18,577 nt of DNA from DASWIV01 sp036397475 (lineage in GTDB: Bacteria; JAJVIF01; JAPKYR01). Location: positions 1 to 18,577 of the forward strand of contig DASWIV010000138.1 of NCBI GenBank assembly GCA_036397475.1. The letters are read 5' to 3'. Below the pieces are notes generated by a model, which had not been told where the DNA came from, did not search any database, and worked only from the letters and a program-made list of their open reading frames with translations. Each line of letters starts with the position of its first letter. The stretch's first letter is position 1. Positions 1 through 6,120 of the stretch are shown in pieces. Made by a program: the position numbers and the translations under genes.

Positions 1-684
1 GTTCTTCTGGTACGTCCACGCCATTGTCATCAATGTCTGGAAATTGCCACCCGAAGTTATGATCACACCTTTGAGCCGCTCAAGAAAACTATGGTAAAAC
101 TCGCCTGATGGCAGTTTTGTTCTTCCGGTGATCTCTATAAACCCGACTCCGGTTGTCTCGGCAAGCACATAAGTGCCGATGAACGCTCCAAGTCCATCCT
201 CGATCCGGTTCCCAAAGGCGAAAATGATCCGCCGGTCGGAAATGATGTGAGTCAGGTCCCTGACCTCCATCGCAAGCCTGAAAGCCGCCATATGGGCTTC
301 GATTACCACGATTTTAGTATTTGGAGAACACTCGTTCAGGATTTCATCGACTGTGTATCCAAGTCCGAATCCCAGCACAACAAAATAATTCTTCTTTTTT
401 TCATCGAATGCGCCGCGGACCTTATCGGTCGCTTCACGGATCGGGTCATATTTTGAATGGAGGTAAACCGTCTCCTCACCGCTGGCGGCTTTCATTGTGA
501 GGATATTATTCTTTGCGTTTTCGATTGAAAATATTGTACCGGTGTAAATCGGATCGGTACCGTCGCCGGGAAGTGACCGCATTTTTTCGGCGAGAGCCCG
601 GTTTACTTTCGCAAGGACCTCGAGATTTTTTTCCAGGTAAGAAAGAACCTTGACTTTCTCTTCCTCTACTGACTGATGGGCCAT
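1..684 (-). CDS. Maf/DUF115-type motility accessory factor, partial (C-terminus beyond the left edge)
   Basis: The first 228 residues read open to the window edge. The start is the ATG at 684-682, with GGAAGGAG (691-698) six bases upstream. The diagnostic part is residues 99-131: a hydrophobic strand ending in GFGLGYTVDEIL (105-116), then KIVVIEAH (124-131). This is the Rossmann-like nucleotide-binding motif of the Maf (MptE-like, DUF115) family. Maf proteins act in the cytoplasm and are required for adding pseudaminic-type nonulosonic sugars to flagellin, probably as the transferases. Residues 1-100 form a helical N-terminal part with a small beta region, as in the family. Maf genes usually lie beside flagellin and fliD, as here: the gene is last in a co-directional block with flagellin, flaG, fliD and the 225-aa gene. 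A 135-base gap with two hairpins precedes it, so it may be less tightly co-expressed. Family assignment is fairly sure; the exact sugar cannot be read. Confidence 0.82.
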   Translation of the reverse strand, partial: MAHQSVEEEKVKVLSYLEKNLEVLAKVNRALAEKMRSLPGDGTDPIYTGTIFSIENAKNNILTMKAASGEETVYLHSKYDPIREATDKVRGAFDEKKKNYFVVLGFGLGYTVDEILNECSPNTKIVVIEAHMAAFRLAMEVRDLTHIISDRRIIFAFGNRIEDGLGAFIGTYVLAETTGVGFIEITGRTKLPSGEFYHSFLERLKGVIITSGGNFQTLMTMAWTYQKN

Positions 685-715
685 AGCCGACTCCTTCCGG
701 CGCTCAATACACCAG

Positions 716-739
716 GCGCACGAAATTTAGTTCGCGCAC
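716..739 (-). other. Hairpin in the presumed maf leader
   Basis: On the minus strand GTGCGCGAA and TTCGTGCGC can form a 9-bp stem, two pairs being G-U, around a 6-base loop. The G-U pairs work only in the minus-strand transcript, which fits an RNA structure there. No T-run follows, so it is not a standard terminator. Confidence 0.4.
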
Positions 740-771
740 AGAAACCCCAATTTCCAGGACCCATTTAGTCA

Positions 772-819
772 GAATGTAAGAGAGGGATTATTCACCCGTA
801 CCCATACTTCCTTACATTC
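772..819 (-). other. Inverted repeat directly after the 225-aa gene's stop codon
   Basis: A perfect 9-base inverted repeat (GAATGTAAG / CTTACATTC) brackets about 30 bases and abuts the TAA stop at 820-822. A smaller GGG/CCC pairing lies inside the loop. No U-tract follows on either strand. It may be an mRNA 3'-end or processing structure, or a weak or factor-dependent termination site before maf. Confidence 0.4.
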
Positions 820-1497
820 TTAATCCACGCCATCCACATCGCTCGAATGCTCCATTTCAGGAAGCAACTGGATCAGCGACGGAATCACCGCCATCCATTC
901 GTACAGCAGTGGCGACAATTCGTACTCCATCAAATCGGCAAACTGGACCCATTCCTCCGAGCCTGCCGCATCCAGAATTTCTCTTGCCAACCTGCCAAGG
1001 TCGTTAAGTTTATCAAGTAAAGTGTAATCGTCAACCCTTACCTGGGTCAAATCGATCATGAACGCGATCCTGATTCCTTCAAGAACCTGTCCGAAATCGC
1101 TGATTATTCCAAGTGCTTCACTCGCTTCATGAAGTCCCTGGTCCACTTTTCCTTCCCGAATAGTTTTCGCGGCTTCTTCGAGCACACTCGATACTACCGG
1201 AAGATATTCCTGTGAATCCGTCAATGCCTGGTGTGCAAGCTCGACCTGGTTGGACGATTCGATCTCCAGTGTGGCGATCTCGCTTATCGCGAACGCGCCA
1301 AGCCCTATTTCCTGTCCCTGGTCCAGTTCTTCTCCATTCAGTACAACCTTTGTTATAACCGATGGAGGAACAACAACCGTTCGTTCGATATGCTCGATCA
1401 ACTGGAGAAAAGTTTCGACACCTGCAAGTTCCAGGTCTGTCCTGGTACCGTTTATTGTTAATTCCATCATGTTAACCCGTGAGTCAGCGTGTGTCAT
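820..1497 (-). CDS. Unrecognised protein downstream of fliD: beta-grasp-like N-domain plus helical domain
   Basis: I do not recognise a named family. Residues 11-81 read like a ubiquitin-like (beta-grasp) fold: MELTING strand, second strand TRTDLEL, helix 27-40, strand ITKVVLNGEELD (48-59), and final strand IATLEIES (74-81). Residues 84-213 are almost wholly helical and acidic, ending in a hydrophobic helix (about 195-212). There is no signal peptide or membrane segment, so it should be cytoplasmic. It starts 32 bases after fliD stops, where the export chaperone fliS is often found, and no FliS-like protein occurs in the window. A chaperone-like or regulatory role for FliD or flagellin is an inference from position. 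The ATG at 1497 has a GGAG 12 bases upstream and is touched by an 8-codon frame running from fliD. Met10 and Met11 are alternative starts but lack a Shine-Dalgarno. Confidence 0.75.
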   Translation of the reverse strand: MTHADSRVNMMELTINGTRTDLELAGVETFLQLIEHIERTVVVPPSVITKVVLNGEELDQGQEIGLGAFAISEIATLEIESSNQVELAHQALTDSQEYLPVVSSVLEEAAKTIREGKVDQGLHEASEALGIISDFGQVLEGIRIAFMIDLTQVRVDDYTLLDKLNDLGRLAREILDAAGSEEWVQFADLMEYELSPLLYEWMAVIPSLIQLLPEMEHSSDVDGVD

Positions 1498-1530
1498 TGT
1501 AACTTATTTCTCCATTCCATGCTCTGACAT
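1494..1530 (-). other. Short bridging frames between fliD stop and next start
   Basis: One 8-codon frame (1504-1530) begins at the fliD stop in a TAATG overlap. Another 8-codon frame (1494-1520) ends in a TGA that overlaps the ATG of the 225-aa gene. They could hand ribosomes from fliD to the next gene by termination and reinitiation. They may also be chance. Confidence 0.25.
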
Positions 1531-4500
1531 TATCCAAACGACGTGGATGAATTACTCGACTGGGATAATGCCTGGGCTGCGTTCAACCTGGATGTAAGAA
1601 ACGAACTTGTCTGCGAAAATAAGGTCAGCGATACTTCCATTTGCGCGAATTCCCTTTGTAACCGCTGCTGGTACAGGTCAAGCCTGTACTGCATATCGTC
1701 GATTCTCTTGGCTATCCGGATCAATTCCTGGTCTATGAAACCGCCCAGTTTTATTTTTTCATTTATAACACCCTGCGTACCGGAGTACGCATCCATCAGA
1801 TTATCCAGGCGGCGCGCAAGTCCGGCATTGTCGGCAGCATTTGCGCCGGTGACGCTTTGCGAGCCGATCCCGATCGTGTTCGCGATCCCCTCACCTGAGA
1901 CGTCCTGAATAATAAGGCGGGCTCGCCCGGTCCCGGTTTCGGATGTCAGCTCCAGAAATCCACCATCGGTTTGGTCGACATCAATTATCCCTGCCAGGCC
2001 GACCTGTGATAATGCGTTCGTGATTTCTGAAATAATTTTCGACGCCGGAGTGAATCCTGCGTCAAGAGTAACTGTAGCTGTTGCGTTCCCGTTACTGATC
2101 GTGAAAACGAGGTCTTCACCGAGTGCCACCCCCAGCGAAAGATCTATATTTCCCGTGGCGGTAGCCGTCGATTTCTGGTCCGCCATGAACAGGTTCTGGA
2201 CCTCATCAGCCTTGTTCAACAACGCGTTCTGAAGGGTGGTGTTCGACTCCAGCTTCTGCATTATCTCATCCGGATCGGTTGAATCCGCAACAAGATATGG
2301 CGACCGTGCGAGGTCTACTCCCAGGCCGGTATCCCCTGTTGTTATCCCAAGTTCTGATAACTGCCTGATCGCATTGTCCGCCGCACTGCGCACGGGGCTG
2401 AACAGGCTCAACCTGGCACTGCTGTCAAGACGCCTGACAGTTGTCGAATTAAAAATTGTGTTCTGGATGTAATAAAGCTCGCGATTCTGCTCATACTGGT
2501 CGATTTCCGAGAATGTAAGCTTGTTTCGGGCAGCGTCGGACAGTGGAAGCAATCCGTCGCGTTCATCATCCGTTAGTGGAGGAACGTCCGCCGCCTGCAC
2601 CATCTCATTGTAACTCACCACAAAATCCCTGATCGCTTCGGTAGCGCGTGTGGTGTCCGCACTTACATCCAGTGAGATCGGAGTCTCCGATGAGCCCTTC
2701 AAGGTGAAAGTGACATCGTTTAAGACATCGTCTATCTCATTTTTATCCCTGATGTAACTTTGCCCGTCTACGGTAAATTCCGCCTTCACCCGTGAAGAGC
2801 CGATCGCCTGCGAAACCTGGTAGCTGTCGGTCAGGCGCATCGATGACAGGAAATTCGACGTATCGGTCGCGCTTCCAATCTGAATCTTGTTGTAAAGCGG
2901 TGGCTCGTTCAGGTCCTGAACCAGGCTCAACCTGTCCTGGGCGGAATCGTAACTGGCTGTCACTCCCGCCGATGAGTCGTTGATCCTTTTAATAATGTCA
3001 TTCAGGCTGTCCGCGCCGGCATTAACAGTTATTTTCACCCCATTGATAGTAAAGGTCCCACTGACAGTTGGAATGCTGAGTCCTGAGAAAGCCAGCGAAC
3101 TATCAGGTTTTACATTGTCCTCAACCGTTCCGGTAAACTGCACCGCTCCCGCACCGGCTGTCAGTCCAAGTGCGGTAAGGAAATTCGAAGTATCACCCGC
3201 TGCTCCTACCGTGATCGGCGACGTATTACCCGCATCCGGGCGGTGTATCTCGAACCGGTCGTGAACCGCGTTATACTCCATTACTACACCGGCACCCGAT
3301 GAATTCACCAGTCCCATGATCTCATCCAGAGTCTGTGTCGATGTGTTATCTATCTGAATCTGTACGCCGTTAATTGAGAATGTGCCCGACGTCAGCGGTA
3401 TTTCAAGTCCCGAGTTGTCTGCGTAAGTTAAAATGTTCAGTGACGGTGTCGATGTCCGGGCAGGATCGGCAACTCCGGAGGACCCGAAAAGATAGGAAGA
3501 TGTGGCCGGTCCGACATTCAATTCACTCGACTGGTTCGAGTAAAACAACGCGATACCTTCGTCAAATGCTCCGGCAGAACCGGAGATCTGGGCGTTTTCG
3601 ATCAAGCCGGTAACCGGGGTCCCATCTGTTCCGACTACTGTCCTTCGCTGGATCGGTCCTCCATTATCAGGTGTAAAAATTGTTGTAAGCGTGTAGTCGG
3701 TGGACACGGTTGTTGCAGATTCAACCGCGGCAAGCCCTGAATCTGTAAGCGTGCTGATGTCGGAGTCGATTCCGACAGTGTCGAGATTGAGTACATTTTC
3801 AAGTATCCCTACGCCGGTCGATTCATCGGTCAGGCGCAAATCGACTCCTCCCTGCGACGCTGCTATCTGAAAATTATATGCCCCCCCGCCATCGTCAACA
3901 AGCTGGGCGGTAACTCCAGGAACCTGTGAATTGATTGCGTCCACAAGATCCCTGACTGTCGACCGTCCCGTCAAACCGATGATACTTACCGGATCGATTA
4001 TTCCCGATCCATTGTCACGGTCTATCGTGAACAGTCCGGTTTCAGTCACGCCGAGTGATGAAAGAATCGTATCCTCAGTCAGGCTTACGGTTCCGGTAAC
4101 AATGCCCCCGCGTCCATCGGTCGACGTTACCAGGTGTTTTCCTTCTGCTGGAGATGTGAATCCGGATGTTCTGATTGTTTTTGTGTTGTCGCTGGATCCT
4201 TCATCCACTACGGCAAATGATCCAAGGCTTAAACTGAGCGATCCGTCGGGATCGTCGAAACTCAGGAATATTTCAGTCTCCGAAGATCCGGTAGCCTGGT
4301 CCCGCAAAACCAGTTTTCCATTTTCCAAAGTTACTGTAGTTTCCCACGGAGGATTCGCTCCATCGTTAAAATCTGATTCAAGCTGGGCGATCAGGTCATT
4401 GAGAGTTGTCGCTCCGGTTATTGCGAATGACGTGGAGACAGAGTCGCCGTCGTACTGGGTCCCTGAAATTTCAATAGTTTCATCACCGGTAAGGCTTCCT

Positions 4501-5405
4501 CCGCTGAACTGGTCGAGCGCGGTCAGTAGTTCGGTGCCGTCGGCTATGTCTTGCGATGAATTTGTGGTGAAAGTCCTTGTACCGACAAGTAACCTTGACG
4601 ACGCCATATTCGCGGCTGTCGTGTTTCCTAACGCGATCGAAAAAGTACTGCCCGAGAAATCTTCATCGATAAATGTAAGGCCATCAAGAGAAAATTCGGT
4701 TGCGGTCGATGGATCGGTTTCTGTTATTAAAAATCCGCCATTTGCGTCTATTGATACCTGTGCTTCTCCCTGGAAGGCGCTGAGAATGGTCTGGCGAAGC
4801 CTTTCCATGGTATCTGACGCGTTATTCTGGAACGTAAAATACGCTGTGTTCGAAGATCCGTCCTTAAGTGTGACGTCGATCTTTATCCTGTCGCCCTGGG
4901 TAGGAGTCGACGATCCTGTTCCGGATTGCAGCGTATCCGTAAGGAGTGTGTCCGACAGCGCCCTGGTTCCTCCAAGATTGTTTGCGGTCATCGCGATCGT
5001 GGCGATTCCTGCGGTATTTCCTGCGACAAGCTTGATCGCTGCCCTTTCGAGAGATTTGTTGTTCAACCCGCTGGTCGCCCTCGCACCGCTGGCGATAGAG
5101 CTGATGGTTACCGAATGGGTGGCAGGCACGGCATTGAATCCGGCGGTCGCGGTCAAAAGTGAACTATTTGACGACTCTACAAGTTTTGACAGGAATGTTC
5201 GTTCGAGCCTGAGATTTAAAAGCGACGATTGAAAGTTCAGTACGGACTGGTTCACAACCTGGAACGCTTTTCTCTGAAACGATTGCTGCTCCGCGAGGGT
5301 TTCAAGCTGGTTGATCGGCTGGCGCCTGATGTCCACCAGTGCGGCAATTATCTCGTCTGTAGATATCCCCGAAAGCAATCCTGAAAAAGTAATGTCTCCG
5401 ACCAT
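1530..5405 (-). CDS. fliD: Flagellar filament cap protein FliD (HAP2), giant form
   Basis: FliD caps the growing filament outside the cell and folds exported flagellin into place. The N-terminal region is typical: FSGLLSGISTDEIIAALV (7-24) followed by a coiled helix to about residue 70. The C-terminal FliD domain is also clear: AEFTVDGQSYIRDKNEIDDV (875-894), helix with FVVSYNEMV (928-936), ITTGDTGLGVD (1021-1031), a helix to 1075, and a final coiled-coil (about 1194-1275). At 1291 residues it is two to three times the usual length of roughly 450-700. The excess is about six Flagellin_IN-like beta-alpha-beta units near residues 171-245, 305-385, 455-530, 672-750, 782-860 and 1093-1168. The fourth and fifth are a tandem pair. 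The sixth splits the C-terminal helical region. The ATG start has AAGGA seven bases upstream. It follows flaG by 227 bases and precedes the 225-aa gene by 32. No cysteine was noticed in the chain. Confidence 0.95.
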   Translation of the reverse strand: MVGDITFSGLLSGISTDEIIAALVDIRRQPINQLETLAEQQSFQRKAFQVVNQSVLNFQSSLLNLRLERTFLSKLVESSNSSLLTATAGFNAVPATHSVTISSIASGARATSGLNNKSLERAAIKLVAGNTAGIATIAMTANNLGGTRALSDTLLTDTLQSGTGSSTPTQGDRIKIDVTLKDGSSNTAYFTFQNNASDTMERLRQTILSAFQGEAQVSIDANGGFLITETDPSTATEFSLDGLTFIDEDFSGSTFSIALGNTTAANMASSRLLVGTRTFTTNSSQDIADGTELLTALDQFSGGSLTGDETIEISGTQYDGDSVSTSFAITGATTLNDLIAQLESDFNDGANPPWETTVTLENGKLVLRDQATGSSETEIFLSFDDPDGSLSLSLGSFAVVDEGSSDNTKTIRTSGFTSPAEGKHLVTSTDGRGGIVTGTVSLTEDTILSSLGVTETGLFTIDRDNGSGIIDPVSIIGLTGRSTVRDLVDAINSQVPGVTAQLVDDGGGAYNFQIAASQGGVDLRLTDESTGVGILENVLNLDTVGIDSDISTLTDSGLAAVESATTVSTDYTLTTIFTPDNGGPIQRRTVVGTDGTPVTGLIENAQISGSAGAFDEGIALFYSNQSSELNVGPATSSYLFGSSGVADPARTSTPSLNILTYADNSGLEIPLTSGTFSINGVQIQIDNTSTQTLDEIMGLVNSSGAGVVMEYNAVHDRFEIHRPDAGNTSPITVGAAGDTSNFLTALGLTAGAGAVQFTGTVEDNVKPDSSLAFSGLSIPTVSGTFTINGVKITVNAGADSLNDIIKRINDSSAGVTASYDSAQDRLSLVQDLNEPPLYNKIQIGSATDTSNFLSSMRLTDSYQVSQAIGSSRVKAEFTVDGQSYIRDKNEIDDVLNDVTFTLKGSSETPISLDVSADTTRATEAIRDFVVSYNEMVQAADVPPLTDDERDGLLPLSDAARNKLTFSEIDQYEQNRELYYIQNTIFNSTTVRRLDSSARLSLFSPVRSAADNAIRQLSELGITTGDTGLGVDLARSPYLVADSTDPDEIMQKLESNTTLQNALLNKADEVQNLFMADQKSTATATGNIDLSLGVALGEDLVFTISNGNATATVTLDAGFTPASKIISEITNALSQVGLAGIIDVDQTDGGFLELTSETGTGRARLIIQDVSGEGIANTIGIGSQSVTGANAADNAGLARRLDNLMDAYSGTQGVINEKIKLGGFIDQELIRIAKRIDDMQYRLDLYQQRLQREFAQMEVSLTLFSQTSSFLTSRLNAAQALSQSSNSSTSFG
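1830..2174 (-). other. fliD: Module inserted in the FliD C-terminal helical region
   Basis: FliD residues 1078-1192 are a Ser/Thr/Gly-rich beta segment. It lies between EVQNLFMADQ (1068-1077) and GLARRLDNLMDAY (1195-1207), positions that in ordinary FliD proteins are joined by a short loop. The segment contains a Flagellin_IN-like unit: strand LVFTISNG, helix ASKIISEITNAL, strands GGFLELTSE and ARLIIQD. Confidence 0.7.
2826..3389 (-). repeat. fliD: Tandem Flagellin_IN-like repeat inside fliD
   Basis: Residues 673-750 and 782-860 align end to end with a period of about 110 residues. Shared landmarks are SGTFSING / SGTFTING, a helix starting TLDEIM / SLNDII, an AGV strand, HDRFEI / QDRLSL, and GDTSNFLTALGLT / TDTSNFLSSMRLT. 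The copies have diverged considerably, so this is an old internal duplication. Confidence 0.75.
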
Positions 5406-5525
5406 TTGACTATCCTTTACACACGCATGCTGAAACGCGGCTCTTTTAGAGCGGTATATGTTTTATTTCGACAGCGATCCCCATAACTTTGATAAACCAT
5501 AATATAAAGCTCAATTTTTTTGAAT

Positions 5526-5558
5526 CCGGGAGGGGCTTCATTGTGAAGTCCCTCCCGG
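5526..5558. other. 15-bp inverted repeat with 3-base loop between flaG and fliD
   Basis: CCGGGAGGGGCTTCA, loop TTG, TGAAGTCCCTCCCGG. In a plus-strand transcript all 15 positions pair, one as G-U; in the minus-strand (operon) transcript that position is an A-C mismatch. T-runs lie on the 5' side and A-runs on the 3' side in both directions, so it lacks the U-tract of an intrinsic terminator. It may attenuate or stabilise the mRNA between the flagellin/flaG part and fliD. Confidence 0.55.
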
Positions 5559-5632
5559 AAAAAATTCCTGTAAACGAAGAAGCTCGACTCCCGCATGGCT
5601 ACCTGTTGTTCATTGGGTAGCATCTGCAGGTT

Positions 5633-6082
5633 TCACGCCTTGATGTCCTTTGCCAGTGGATCACCTCGCAGTAATGCATTGTGAAACTCTGGCAGGTCAT
5701 AAGGCGGAATTTTCCGGATAACCTCGCCGGTCCGCTGGTTAATAACCTCGACCGAGATTTCACCTGTCTCCCTATTAGTCGTGAATCTCGCCTGCACTTC
5801 AAACAGGTCGAAAGTGAGGTTGATTTTTCGGAGGTGTTCGGCTAACTCCTGGAGAGTCATCCGTTTATCCTCCAAAGTCTCATGAACCCGACGCCCCTTG
5901 TCCGAGGGTTCCCGGAGTTGCTTTGCTTCTTCCGACTTCATTACACGCTTAACGGGCTCAACCGGCTTCTTCTGCTCGATTGCAGGCTTTCTGGATTTCA
6001 CCATTGGGATGTTGAAATCCTGTTTCGCGTGCTTTGTAACCTGTCGGACAATTGCCGCTCCAAGTTTGTCAATGGTTGTCAT
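5633..6082 (-). CDS. flaG: FlaG family protein
   Basis: The C-terminal half (about residues 70-149) carries the FlaG family core: a helix TLQELAEHLRKIN (76-88), strand LFEVQARF (93-100), then TGEISVEVINQRTGEVIRKI (106-125) followed by PP. FlaG proteins are small, act with flagellin and FliD, and in several bacteria influence filament length; the mechanism is not settled. Residues 25-70 are a charged, lysine- and proline-rich linker with no predicted fold. The total length of 149 is slightly above the usual 110-140. The ATG start has GAGAGGTGA about five bases upstream. It lies 38 bases after the flagellin stop, so it is very probably cotranscribed with flagellin, and 227 bases before fliD. 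Confidence 0.9.
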   Translation of the reverse strand: MTTIDKLGAAIVRQVTKHAKQDFNIPMVKSRKPAIEQKKPVEPVKRVMKSEEAKQLREPSDKGRRVHETLEDKRMTLQELAEHLRKINLTFDLFEVQARFTTNRETGEISVEVINQRTGEVIRKIPPYDLPEFHNALLRGDPLAKDIKA

Positions 6083-6120
6083 GAGATCACCTCTCCATGA
6101 TTAACTAATAAAAGAGAAGG

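Noticed and set aside
3931..5232. Long open frame of 433 codons on the plus strand inside fliD
   Set aside because: It is antisense to clearly conserved FliD sequence. Its product is low-complexity Ser/Val/Pro-rich text typical of the mirror of a Ser/Thr/Asp-rich gene.
5417..5623. 68-codon minus-strand frame between flaG and fliD
   Set aside because: It runs through the 15-bp inverted repeat, has no good ribosome site and has no recognisable protein features.
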